This document shows positions 14,085 to 21,982 of a stretch of DNA of 64,000 bases, piece after piece. Position 1 is the stretch's first letter; every line of letters starts with the position of its first letter. The translations under genes and the position numbers were made by a program. The notes beneath the pieces were generated by a model that saw nothing but the letters and a program-made list of their open reading frames with translations, did no database searches and was not told the origin of the DNA. The stretch is from Candidatus Accumulibacter cognatus (GTDB taxonomy: Bacteria; Pseudomonadota; Gammaproteobacteria; Burkholderiales; Rhodocyclaceae): positions 2,475,553 to 2,539,552 of the forward strand of contig CP058708.1 of assembly GCA_013414765.1 (NCBI GenBank), written 5' to 3'.

Positions 14085-16721
14085 ATGAAAACCGAAACCC
14101 CGCAGATCATCCATCGCCAGGATTACACGCCACCCCCCTTCCTGGTCGATCATGTGGACCTCGACGTGCAGTTTCACTCCGACGCAGTCCTGGTCACTAG
14201 CCACCTGCAATTGCGGCGCAATCCGGCGGTGGCGCCCGGGCAGCCGCTGCAACTCGACGGCCATGGGCTGGCAACACTCTCGGTCGCCATCGATGGACAG
14301 CCGCTTGGTGCAAACGACTACACTTGCACCGACTCGGCGCTGATCATCGACAACCCGCCGGATGCGCTGCTGTTGAGCACGCTGACACGGATCGATCCCG
14401 ACCACAACACCAGCCTCTCCGGACTCTTTCGCTCGAAGGATGGCTACTTCACACAGTGCGAGGCACAGGGTTTCCGCAGAATCACCTGGTTCCCGGATCG
14501 TCCGGACATCATGTCGCGCTACACCGTCACCCTGCACGCCGACAAGGCGAGCCTGCCAGTGCTGCTGGCGAACGGCAACCCGGTCGGCTGGGGTGACGAA
14601 GGACTCGATCGCCACTGGGTAAAGTGGGAAGACCCTTTTGCCAAACCCTGCTATCTGTTCGCACTGGTCGCCGCTCGCCTCGACGTGCTGCGCGACCGTT
14701 TCACCACCGCCAGCGGGCGCAGCGTACAACTGGCGGTGTATGTCGAGCCCGGCAAGCTAGACCAGTGCGCGCACGCGATGGATGCCCTGCAGCGCGCGAT
14801 GCGCTGGGACGAGGAAACCTTTGGACTCGAATGCGACCTTGATCACTACATGATCGTCGCCGTTGGCGACTTCAACATGGGCGCTATGGAAAACAAGGGC
14901 CTGAACATCTTCAACACCAAGTACGTTCTGGCCCGTAGCGACACCGCCACCGATGGCGATTACCAGAACATCGACCGTGTCGTCGCGCACGAGTACTTCC
15001 ACAACTGGACCGGCAATCGCGTGACTTGTCGCGACTGGTTTCAGCTCTCGCTCAAGGAAGGACTGACCGTCTTCCGCGACCAGGAATTCGGCGCCGACAT
15101 GCACAGCCGCGCGGTCACCCGCATCCGCGAGGTCCGCGCCCTGCGCGCCACGCAGTTTCCCGAAGACGCCGGCCCCATGGCGCATCCGGTACGCCCCGAC
15201 TCCTACATCGAGATCAACAATTTCTACACCAGCACCGTCTATGAAAAAGGCGCCGAAGTGGTGCGCATGATCCAGACGCTGATCGGCAGGCCAGCCTTCC
15301 GGCGTGGCATGGACCTCTACTTCGAGCGCCATGACGGCCAGGCCGTGACCTGTGACGATTTCGTCGCCGCCATGGCCGATGCCTCGGCCCTTGACCTCAC
15401 GCAATTCAAGCGCTGGTACGACCACGCCGGTACGCCGCGGCTGCGCGCCAGCGGCAGTTATGACCCAAGCTTGCAGCGCTACCGGTTGACGCTGTCGCAG
15501 TCACGTCCGACGGCACCTGGCGAGCCTTTCCACATCCCGGTGGCGATCGGCCTCAACGGTCCGGACGGCGCCGACCTGCCGCTGCGGCTGCTGGGAGAAA
15601 GCCATTGCGCCGAGCGCGGCCGGACAACGCGCGTTCTCTCACTGACGGCCGGCGAACAGCAGTTCGTCTTCGAAGATTTGCCGGTCGCCCCGATCCCTTC
15701 GCTGTTACGGGACTTTTCAGCGCCGGTGATTCTCGATTACGACTGGCGCAATGAAGACCTGAGCCATCTCCTCACCCACGACAGCGACCCCTTCAACCGC
15801 TGGGAAGCCGGACAGCGGCTGGCCAGCCGACTGATCCTGGCCGCCGCCGAGGATCTGACCGCCGGTCAGCCGGTGCGCTGGCCGCAGAGCTTCGCTGCCG
15901 CCGCCGCGCAGGTTCTTGGACAGGCCTCGGCAGACCCGGCTTTCGCTGCCGAAGTCCTGACGCTGCCCGGCGAAGCGACGCTCGCCGAGGAAGTCGCGGC
16001 CGTCGACCCGGACGCCCTGCACGCGGCCCGCAACGGTCTGCGCCGCTTCCTTGCCGAACAACTTCACGACGAGTTGCGCCAGTGCTACGAGTCGCTGCGG
16101 CCAAATGGCCCCTATCAGCCGACCCCCGCCGCCGCTGGCAGGCGCGCACTGCGCAACCTCTGCCTGGGCTATCTCAACGAACTCGATGACTTCGAAATGC
16201 GGACCCTGGCGCTGCGTCAGTTTGCGTCAGCCGACAACATGAGCGATCAGTTCGCTGCCCTCGGCACGCTTGCCCAATACGACTGCCACGAATCCACGGA
16301 AGCCCTGGCTGCCTTCTACGAGCGCTGGCATGACGAAGCGCTGGTGGTGGACAAGTGGCTGTCGGTACAGGCGTCAAGCCGCCTACCCGAGACGTTGGCA
16401 ACGGTACGGCGCCTGCTGAGCCACCCCGCTTTCGACCTGCACAATCCGAACAAGGTATACGCGTTGATCAATACCTTCGGCAGCAACCACGTACGTTTTC
16501 ATGCCGCCGACGGCAGCGGATACCATTTCCTCGCTACGCAGATCGGCCAGATTGACGCCCTCAACCCGCAGGTGGCCGCGCGTCTGACCCGGCGCTTCGA
16601 TCGCTGGCGCAAGTTTGACGCAACTCGGCAGGGGCACGCGCGCTCGGCGCTCGAAAGCCTGCGGGCAATCGACGGACTGTCATCAGATGTCCACGAGATT
16701 GTCGGTCGGGCCCTGGGCTAA
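14085..16721 (+). CDS. pepN: aminopeptidase N (M1 family)
   Basis: Zinc metallopeptidase that removes N-terminal residues from peptides in the cytoplasm. The 878-residue length matches bacterial PepN. The exopeptidase motif GAMEN lies near residue 265. The zinc site HEYFHNW is near residue 302, with the downstream Glu in SLKEGLTVFRDQEF. The C-terminal half is the PepN helical domain. The ATG at 14085 is preceded by an in-frame TTG; ATG is preferred. The reading frame ends 96 nt before the tRNA promoter. Confidence 0.95.
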   Translation: MKTETPQIIHRQDYTPPPFLVDHVDLDVQFHSDAVLVTSHLQLRRNPAVAPGQPLQLDGHGLATLSVAIDGQPLGANDYTCTDSALIIDNPPDALLLSTLTRIDPDHNTSLSGLFRSKDGYFTQCEAQGFRRITWFPDRPDIMSRYTVTLHADKASLPVLLANGNPVGWGDEGLDRHWVKWEDPFAKPCYLFALVAARLDVLRDRFTTASGRSVQLAVYVEPGKLDQCAHAMDALQRAMRWDEETFGLECDLDHYMIVAVGDFNMGAMENKGLNIFNTKYVLARSDTATDGDYQNIDRVVAHEYFHNWTGNRVTCRDWFQLSLKEGLTVFRDQEFGADMHSRAVTRIREVRALRATQFPEDAGPMAHPVRPDSYIEINNFYTSTVYEKGAEVVRMIQTLIGRPAFRRGMDLYFERHDGQAVTCDDFVAAMADASALDLTQFKRWYDHAGTPRLRASGSYDPSLQRYRLTLSQSRPTAPGEPFHIPVAIGLNGPDGADLPLRLLGESHCAERGRTTRVLSLTAGEQQFVFEDLPVAPIPSLLRDFSAPVILDYDWRNEDLSHLLTHDSDPFNRWEAGQRLASRLILAAAEDLTAGQPVRWPQSFAAAAAQVLGQASADPAFAAEVLTLPGEATLAEEVAAVDPDALHAARNGLRRFLAEQLHDELRQCYESLRPNGPYQPTPAAAGRRALRNLCLGYLNELDDFEMRTLALRQFASADNMSDQFAALGTLAQYDCHESTEALAAFYERWHDEALVVDKWLSVQASSRLPETLATVRRLLSHPAFDLHNPNKVYALINTFGSNHVRFHAADGSGYHFLATQIGQIDALNPQVAARLTRRFDRWRKFDATRQGHARSALESLRAIDGLSSDVHEIVGRALG

Positions 16722-16817
16722 ACCCGGATCCAGTCTCGCAGGGCCCGGCGACCGATTCCATCCGGCATGCCTGAGCAGAACATCAGCCCAGGCCACGACA
16801 GGCAGTGCAAATAGTGC

Positions 16818-16846
16818 TTGAGTGGGGCGAACCGGCTAGGTATAAT
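16818..16846 (+). promoter_or_regulatory. sigma-70-type promoter for tRNA-Arg
   Basis: TTGAGT (16818-16823) and a perfect TATAAT (16841-16846) are separated by 17 nt. The -10 box ends 21 nt before the mature tRNA 5' end. This is the strongest promoter match in the window by eye. Confidence 0.7.
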
Positions 16847-16867
16847 ATAGCGCTCAAACATGGCAAG

Positions 16868-16944
16868 GCGCCCGTAGCTCAGTTGGATAGAGTACTTGGC
16901 TACGAACCAAGGGGTCGGGCGTTCGAATCGCTCCGGGCGCGCCA
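16868..16944 (+). tRNA. tRNA-Arg (anticodon ACG)
   Basis: Full cloverleaf. The acceptor arms GCGCCCG (16868-16874) and CGGGCGC (16934-16940) pair perfectly. The discriminator is G and CCA is encoded. The anticodon stem CTTGG/CCAAG closes the loop CTACGAA, so the anticodon is ACG (read as ICG, decoding CGN). The T arm has loop TTCGAAT. The 3' part from 16900 is the attachment site of the island: an almost identical 56-bp copy lies at 28609-28664. Confidence 0.95.
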
Positions 16945-16955
16945 ATAAAATCAAG
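16900..16955 (+). repeat. attL: left 56-bp direct repeat in tRNA-Arg 3' half
   Basis: Matches 28609-28664 at 54 of 56 positions. It begins in the anticodon loop, covers the T arm and CCA end, and extends 11 nt beyond the gene. The two mismatches are in the variable loop/T-stem border (C versus A) and just after CCA (A versus G). This is the usual site type for tyrosine integrases. Confidence 0.9.
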
Positions 16956-16960
16956 CGATT

Positions 16961-16986
16961 AGGCCAATCTTCGGATTGGCCTTTTT
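16961..16986 (+). terminator. rho-independent terminator after tRNA-Arg (island-derived)
   Basis: Perfect 9-bp stem AGGCCAATC / GATTGGCCT with a TTCG tetraloop, followed by TTTT. It lies inside the island just past attL and ends the tRNA transcript. Confidence 0.85.
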
Positions 16987-17002
16987 GCGTTTCTGTTCTC
17001 TC

Positions 17003-17052
17003 GGGTACAAGTCCGGGTACAAGTTGGAGAAAATGACCGGCATCTTGTACCC
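17003..17052. repeat. left arm-type integrase repeats GGGTACAAGT
   Basis: Two direct copies of GGGTACAAGT start 12 nt apart (17003-17012 and 17015-17024). A third copy in inverse orientation (9 of 10) lies at 17043-17052. The same paired arrangement with identical spacing occurs at the right end (28449-28470). They are probably arm sites for the integrase or an excisionase. Confidence 0.6.
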
Positions 17053-17146
17053 TGCCGACGATTTCACCAGGCGAGCGCTTCGCTCCCGGCTAGGCTGAAA
17101 CTGCTCGGCCAGTGGTCTGCACCACCACTTTGTTGCTTCGTGAGCG

Positions 17147-17515
17147 TCACGATATGGCGCCAAGATACCCGGCAACGCCGTGTTGCGTTTCTGCAAGATG
17201 TCTGATTTCTGCCGTACTCGCTCCAGATTGCCCCATGCGATCAGCAACGGTTGATAAGGGTGCAACATAGCCCCCTTTTTCTGGCCGGCTGTGCCTTCGC
17301 CCAGTCCTGCGCGCTGGCCAAAATCGCCGCCGGCCATCATGCGCCGGTGACTGAAACCTTGCCTGAAACCATCGCTGCTGAAACCTTGAACCATCGCCGG
17401 CTCCGGCGGGCAAGGTTTCCGTTCCAGAAACGGACACTTTCCCGGACACCATCGCTGCGGACACCGTCGCCGCACCCAAGAAAAACCCGGCGCTTGGCCG
17501 GGCCTGGTTCGACAT
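17147..17515 (-). CDS. small protein of unknown function, doubtful
   Basis: A 122-residue reading frame whose ATG overlaps the stop of the preceding gene (TGATG), so translational coupling is possible. The N-terminus is Ala/Ser/Val-rich with VSAAMVSGKVSV. The next stretch of DNA is a diverged repeat of that segment but lies in another frame here, which looks like decay after a duplication. The C-terminal part is Arg-rich and low in complexity. Not recognised; it could be a remnant. From here to the left terminator (16987-17146) only the arm repeats are evident. Confidence 0.3.
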   Translation of the reverse strand: MSNQARPSAGFFLGAATVSAAMVSGKVSVSGTETLPAGAGDGSRFQQRWFQARFQSPAHDGRRRFWPARRTGRRHSRPEKGGYVAPLSTVADRMGQSGASTAEIRHLAETQHGVAGYLGAIS

Positions 17516-17811
17516 CAATCAAGCTGCCTTCGATCGGGCGGAATAACCCCGGCCTCCTGCAGCTTCTGCCACATGGTTGCGTGCTCGGCCCCGCAATAGC
17601 TTCCGATGCCATCCGCGAGGTAAGCCCCGGCACTGGCAAGCTTGACGATGCGCGCCGCGAAGTTCTCGTCTTCGACTTCGCGCTGGATGCTGACAAAGAC
17701 CTCATGTAGCCAGCCGAAAGCCTCATCGGCCATCTTGATAGGACCAAGAACATCCTCGGGGTATTGGCCGAAAGCTTCCTTGACGGCGGTGATCAGATCT
17801 TCGGTGTTCAT
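17515..17811 (-). CDS. hypothetical protein, third gene of small island operon
   Basis: 98 residues, acidic and helical by composition, with no signal or membrane segment. Not recognised. The ATG overlaps the upstream stop by 4 nt (ATGA), and its own stop overlaps the next possible start, so it belongs to a tightly coupled operon starting at 18369. It contains HATMWQKLQEAG near the C-terminus. Codon use is like its neighbours, and the overlaps support real coding. Confidence 0.65.
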   Translation of the reverse strand: MNTEDLITAVKEAFGQYPEDVLGPIKMADEAFGWLHEVFVSIQREVEDENFAARIVKLASAGAYLADGIGSYCGAEHATMWQKLQEAGVIPPDRRQLD

Positions 17812-18095
17812 TGCCCGCCCTCCGCGATGGCCCGGTCTGCTTCCCTTCGGGCTTCAATGAGCGAATCGACAACCGTGTCGACAAGGGCTTTTGCCATTTC
17901 CGCAAGATGGCGAACGGCAAATATCGCGTTGACGTCCAGTTCTTCCGGGTTGCTGGCCAGGCTGATCGCGGTATCCAGAAACATCGAAGCGCCCTCCAGC
18001 GCGGATTCGTTTGATATGCCATTGGCGACGCTGAAGAAATCGGCAGGGTAGCCAGCAGCAGAGAAGAACGGCAGGGGTGAAGTGTTCTCAGTCAT
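17808..18095 (-). CDS. small protein resembling DUF3077 family
   Basis: 95 residues. The pattern FFSVANGISNESALEGAS followed by HLAEMAKALVDTVVDSL resembles the short DUF3077 proteins seen in proteobacterial prophages and islands, which have no known function; this match is from memory. The frame is open well upstream, but the ATG at 18095 overlaps the preceding gene by 8 nt and starts just before the conserved part. Second gene of the three-gene operon. Confidence 0.6.
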   Translation of the reverse strand: MTENTSPLPFFSAAGYPADFFSVANGISNESALEGASMFLDTAISLASNPEELDVNAIFAVRHLAEMAKALVDTVVDSLIEARREADRAIAEGGQ

Positions 18096-18369
18096 GGTTC
18101 GCCCCTTCCACCGTCGAGAGAAACCCGGCCAGGGCGGCTGGCAGTTCGTTGGAATCTCCACGAAGACAATCCTGAAGGTCGGCCAGCGCGTTGAGCATGC
18201 GCCATGTGGACTCTTCTCTCGGAAACTGCAACTCAATATCGCCATAGGTGATGGCGTCACACAGTACCAGTCCTGCGATGGCCCAGGCTTGGATTTCTTC
18301 GGGAGTGAAGCGGTCGAGACTTTGCAGTGTGCGGGATTGGCGCGGGTCGGCGCCGGAGATTTTGGGCAT
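18088..18369 (-). CDS. hypothetical protein, first gene of small island operon
   Basis: 93 residues, soluble and not recognised. AGGAG lies 8 nt before the ATG, a good ribosome-binding site. It contains FTPEEIQAWAIAGLVLCDAI and ends in GANHD. It overlaps the next gene by 8 nt. The promoter should lie in the 18370-18611 gap, which contains a long imperfect inverted repeat. Confidence 0.65.
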   Translation of the reverse strand: MPKISGADPRQSRTLQSLDRFTPEEIQAWAIAGLVLCDAITYGDIELQFPREESTWRMLNALADLQDCLRGDSNELPAALAGFLSTVEGANHD

Positions 18370-18423
18370 GGTGATGCTCCTATCGTGAGACTCAAGGCCC
18401 GCTGTTCAAGGCGGGAGGGCGGA

Positions 18424-18553
18424 TGTTGAACACACGTCGATAGCCGTGCCGCCAGCCTTACGGACAGGCGCATCCGCCCATTGAGAGACAACAGGCGCAA
18501 AAAATCCACGCTTACGGGGTGGGCTGCCGCTATCGACTTGGTGTGTTCAGCAC
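18424..18553. repeat. long imperfect inverted repeat upstream of the small operon
   Basis: The left arm (18424-18457, core TGAACACAC and TCGATAGC) is the near reverse complement of the right arm (18522-18553), with small gaps. About 65 bp separate the arms. The element fills most of the 242-bp gap between the minus-strand small operon and the plus-strand ParB-like remnant. Confidence 0.55.
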
Positions 18554-18611
18554 CGTTTCACCAGTATCAGCCACGCGCCAGCAGTACGTCAAGCGATAGA
18601 CCGGCTCAAAA

Positions 18612-18965
18612 TTGAGCCGATCTCTTACGACTGCGCCACGCCCGGCGCGGATGATCGACATGGACGCTCTGGAAGCCGAGCATGACGAGAACGAATGCCG
18701 GTTGAACTTCAGCATGAGCGAGCGGGTAGCCATCGGCCGGGCCATCGAGGAAAGGTATGGCGAGCGGCGGGGTGGCGATAAAAAATCGAAAGCCAAAAAT
18801 TTGGCTTTCGATCCCAACGCCGGAAACAAAACCGACTCAATAGCCGCCAAACAAGCCGGATTCGGGAACCCTGAAACCTACCGCCAGGCGAAGAGAGTCG
18901 TCGACCAGGGCGCCCCTGAGCTGGTGGCGGCCGTCGATGCCGGCGCCGTCAGCATCAGCAATCCC
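18612..18965 (+). pseudogene. ParB-like protein remnant
   Basis: About 118 codons resemble the central helical part of phage or plasmid ParB-like proteins: SERVAIGRAIEERYGERRGG, then AAKQAGFGNPETYRQAKRVV and GAPELVAAVDAGAVSIS. The N-terminal ParB nuclease-like domain is missing, and similarity ends abruptly after SIS. The frame then continues into low-complexity Arg/Ala-rich sequence until 19337. The break point coincides with a block shared with the dispersed repeats at 19401 and 21983, so the gene was probably truncated by rearrangement. Confidence 0.6.
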
Positions 18966-19400
18966 CCTGCGGCTTGCGCAATCGCGCCAGGACGAACGAT
19001 CTGCCGCGCGGCAATACCATCCCAACCACTGCACCGCAGAAACGCGCCTGAGCGTCGCCGCAGGCATCTTGCCGTCAGCATTGCGCAGTGCAACCTCTGC
19101 ATTTTTCGCGCCAGTAGTGATCTATACCCGCTGAACGTCAGGCAGTGCATAGCGAGGAACGATTCATGCTTGGAGTTGCTCACGGCATTGTGCGGTGCGA
19201 TCGTTCTTGCCCCACCTGTAACGTTGCGGGTATCACTTGGCCGGCGCACCGCCGCAAAACATCAGGCGCAGGCCGATAGCCGACGATCGTCGACGCCAGC
19301 CCGGTCAGCCGCTACCTGCAGCCACGCCCGCGCGTAATTCTCTCGGGCTTGCGCGTACTGCGCATAAAATAGCCACGCCCGCGCGCCCGCGGTAATGGTC

Positions 19401-19560
19401 GGTTTTCCGGGGTAGCGTTGATGCGAAGTTTCCCAAGCGGTACCCGGTCGAGTAGCGCCAGAGATTTCTACCGCCCCACCCCTACCGGCCCGACGACAGC
19501 GCCACCGATGCCGCGGCAAGGCCACTGCGCGGCGCTACAGCGAACGATCAGCAGCCGGTT
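19401..19560. repeat. dispersed imperfect repeat, copy A
   Basis: Shares ordered blocks with 21983-22130: CGGTTTT, TAGCG, GCGAAGTTTCCC, AGCGCCAGAGATT and CTACAGCGAACGATCAGC. It fills the gap between the ParB remnant and the methyltransferase end. The rest of 18966-19620 shows no convincing gene. On the minus strand, 19250-19300 resembles the 3' end of the Cys-motif gene at 23454-24104 (the VGYRPA segment), perhaps another remnant. Confidence 0.5.
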
Positions 19561-19623
19561 GAGCATACACGGCGACGAATCCGGCCCGGTTTGAAAGGCT
19601 GTGGCGCTGATGGCCACGGCCTT

Positions 19624-20652
19624 TCAGGGCTTCAAGATCAACAGTTCACGGATGACTTCGTGATGCGTGTTCTTCATGGGCACCGGCTCAACCCGGAAGC
19701 CGTGCCGCTGGGCCATTGAGCGCACTTCCGGTGCGTCGTCATAGGTCAGCATCACAGAGCCACGCACCGAGGCCATGAGAGCGAACAGCCCTTCATGGTC
19801 GATTTCGTTGTGGGTGTAGAGCCGCGCCCCGGCCTTCTTGCCCCCTGCCGTGTAGGGAGGATCAACGAAGAAGAACGCATTGGCATCATCGGCGTAGCGC
19901 CTCACGACCTCGAAGGCGTCGGCTTGCTCGAAGGTGATCCGATCACGCATGGCCTGTAAGGCTTCGATGCGCCGGGCCAGTGTTTCGGGATACCAGCGGG
20001 AATTCAGGCCGCGCCCAGCTTCGCCGGTCTTAACGAGGCCAGCGCCTGCGGCCATGATGCCGCCGCGCTGCATCCGGTTCTTGACGATGGTGCGGAAGGC
20101 CCGTCCGCGGACGCTCTTCGGGTTGCCGTCAAGGATGGCCCGGACGTTCTCAAACGTCACATCGAAGCCGATGATTTGCTTGCACAGCCACGCCACATCG
20201 GCGTTCTTGCCGTAGAAGATGGTTTGCCAGACGGCGGCCACGTCATCGTCCAATTCGCCCAGAAAGACGTGTTCTGCCAAGCCCTCAGCGGCGGCCGACA
20301 GGCCCGCCATTGCACCACCCGCGAACGGCTCGACAAAGACTGATAGCGTGACCTTGGATGCAGTCAGCCACTTGCGCACCTCGGGGACAAGCCAAGTCTT
20401 GCCGCCCGGATAGCGAAACGGACTGAGCTGGCGAACCTGCGCGACGTTGGTCGGGGTTTTCTTGTCTTGGAGCTGCGCGACCAGCGAGGCTAGCGCCTCA
20501 GCTTTGACCGGATCAACGAAGTGATGCCGCAGCCCTTCAAGGGCCGGTTTGCATTCGTGATGGACAAGCACCGTGGCCCGTGTGACGCCTTGCTCTTTCA
20601 GGCGCTCGATACGGCGGTTTTGCCGTTGCAGTGCGGTTGCGTCGGTTGTCAT
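19624..20652 (-). CDS. D12-class DNA N6-adenine methyltransferase with N-terminal DNA-binding-like extension
   Basis: Transfers methyl from SAM to adenine in a specific DNA site, protecting it from the adjacent nuclease. The 342-residue protein has motif X/I FRYPGGKT near residue 80, FVEPFAGG near 105, and the catalytic DPPYTAGG near 260, as in Dam/DpnII-type enzymes. An extra 75-residue N-terminus contains a strand-helix-helix pattern (TRATVLVHHECKPALEGLRHHF) like ribbon-helix-helix repressors; this is inference. GGAG sits 9 nt before the ATG at 20652, which is chosen over 20673. Promoter and twin operators lie just upstream. Confidence 0.88.
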   Translation of the reverse strand: MTTDATALQRQNRRIERLKEQGVTRATVLVHHECKPALEGLRHHFVDPVKAEALASLVAQLQDKKTPTNVAQVRQLSPFRYPGGKTWLVPEVRKWLTASKVTLSVFVEPFAGGAMAGLSAAAEGLAEHVFLGELDDDVAAVWQTIFYGKNADVAWLCKQIIGFDVTFENVRAILDGNPKSVRGRAFRTIVKNRMQRGGIMAAGAGLVKTGEAGRGLNSRWYPETLARRIEALQAMRDRITFEQADAFEVVRRYADDANAFFFVDPPYTAGGKKAGARLYTHNEIDHEGLFALMASVRGSVMLTYDDAPEVRSMAQRHGFRVEPVPMKNTHHEVIRELLILKP

Positions 20653-20665
20653 CGTTATTTTCTCC

Positions 20666-20677
20666 GTGAACATTCAC
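20666..20677. promoter_or_regulatory. operator copy 1 (GTGAACATTCAC) before the methyltransferase
   Basis: 12-bp near-palindrome with arms GTGAA/TTCAC around CA. It lies between the -10 box and the start codon, where a bound repressor would block transcription. It is identical to copy 2. Confidence 0.65.
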
Positions 20678-20679
20678 GG

Positions 20680-20708
20680 AGCGTAACAAGGACGTATAGG
20701 CGCGTCAA
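20680..20708 (-). promoter_or_regulatory. methyltransferase promoter between two operators
   Basis: On the minus strand, TTGACG (20708-20703) and TACGCT (20685-20680) are spaced by exactly 17 nt, centred between the two GTGAACATTCAC copies. The -35 is 5/6 and the -10 is 3/6 to consensus. Confidence 0.55.
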
Positions 20709-20713
20709 GACCC

Positions 20714-20725
20714 GTGAACATTCAC
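20714..20725. promoter_or_regulatory. operator copy 2 (GTGAACATTCAC)
   Basis: Identical to copy 1, 48 bp away. It lies just upstream of the -35 box and within the 99-bp gap between the endonuclease and methyltransferase genes. Confidence 0.65.
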
Positions 20726-20751
20726 AGGCTTGTCAGTCAAGCAACTTGTGG

Positions 20752-21771
20752 TCAGTTTGCGGCGTCGGTGCCGCTGCCGTTCTCTAGGGGCAGACCGTCA
20801 TCGACAGGTTCCGTGATGGGGGCCGGATGAATGATCTTGTCGGTGATGCGCGTCTCGAACACGAGCAGGGGAACCGGCTTGCCACCTGTCAGGCCCTCCA
20901 CCGAACGCTCAAGAGTGGTGTACCTGACTTCATCGCGCACGATGCGCGTGCGCTTCTGGCCTTCGACCTCTTCAAAGCGGACGACGAACCACGCAATGTC
21001 AGCATTGGATATGTCGGCCACGTTGTCCATCTCACCGATGGAATCGAAGAAGGCGCGATCCACGACAACGGCCATCTTCTTACCCCAGCGGCGCAGCGTC
21101 GGGACTTTGATTTGAAGCTGCGGCATCAGCCGCTTGGGGCCGCTGCTGCGGTAGTCGGGGCGACGACGACCGGCCGGGAAAATGACCCAATCCACAGCGG
21201 AATCGTTGAAGGCTTCAAACTCGCCTTTCATGGCGTTGCCGCTGAAATAGACGGCCTGAATCTCAAGGGCTGCCCAATTCATCGGGGCTTCCTTGGGCGT
21301 CTTGGAGCTGACTAGCACCATGTCGATGCGGCCCACGTCATCGCCGCCTTCGCTGTCGGTCGAGGCCCCGGCTTCGAGGAAGCCGACTTCACCGACCAGC
21401 AGCGGGTCAGGGTCGCCAAGGATTGTTTCGCCTACCCACTTGAACACATCGAGTTCATCGTGGAAGCGATACGGGCAAGTGGCGCGAAGGTCGCCTTGCT
21501 TGCCCTCAACAGGGACACCGACCGCACGGACGTTGTCTGGGTGTGTGTCGTAGGAGTAGAGCCGGAGCGAGCACACCCCGCCGTCCTTCGAGCAGATAGC
21601 GCCTTGTTTGCGCGCTTGGAAGGGGCAGGGTTGCGGGGTTCGCTCTTTCTTCGGCTTGAGGACTTCGGCGGCAAGTTGACGGCGTTCCTCACTGGAAAGC
21701 TGCGTCAGATTGAAGCCGAACCACTCCCCTATCCCGAATCGTGGCGTGATGTCTTTTAGTTTTTTTGCCAT
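20752..21771 (-). CDS. NotI-family type II restriction endonuclease
   Basis: Predicted PD-(D/E)XK nuclease of the NotI family. The 339-residue protein has four spaced cysteines, CPF (49), C60, CSLR (67) and CPYRF (99), matching the iron-binding Cys4 fold described for NotI. The likely active site is Asp150 with Glu170-x-Gln172, the same D...ExQ order as NotI. GTGAGG lies just before the ATG at 21771, preferred over 21789. It lies directly upstream of the adenine methyltransferase on the same strand. The recognition site cannot be deduced; the adenine partner argues against the GC-only NotI site. Confidence 0.85.
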   Translation of the reverse strand: MAKKLKDITPRFGIGEWFGFNLTQLSSEERRQLAAEVLKPKKERTPQPCPFQARKQGAICSKDGGVCSLRLYSYDTHPDNVRAVGVPVEGKQGDLRATCPYRFHDELDVFKWVGETILGDPDPLLVGEVGFLEAGASTDSEGGDDVGRIDMVLVSSKTPKEAPMNWAALEIQAVYFSGNAMKGEFEAFNDSAVDWVIFPAGRRRPDYRSSGPKRLMPQLQIKVPTLRRWGKKMAVVVDRAFFDSIGEMDNVADISNADIAWFVVRFEEVEGQKRTRIVRDEVRYTTLERSVEGLTGGKPVPLLVFETRITDKIIHPAPITEPVDDGLPLENGSGTDAAN

Positions 21772-21982
21772 AACCTCACAAAGTAACACATTGGACAGTT
21801 GCGGGTCTCGGTAAGGTCATGCGGTCGTTACGCTGTAACGTTTGCCGTCGGCAGACCACCAGGGCGAACCCGGCCCCCACGGGCAGCCACCTGCCAGCAG
21901 TGCGTCAAGGGCTTGCACTGTGGGGCAATCAGCCACAGGCTATACCATCGGCAGCGCTGCGCGCGCAACGAAAATTTTGTGC

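Noticed and set aside
16951-17475. 174-codon minus-strand frame at the island's left end
   Set aside because: It runs through the arm repeats and the terminator hairpin up to attL, which a real gene would not do; only the small coupled frame above it was kept, with low confidence.
19262-19525. 87-codon minus-strand frame in the island
   Set aside because: It lies across dispersed repeat copy A, lacks a ribosome-binding site, and its homologous copy B is read differently and broken.
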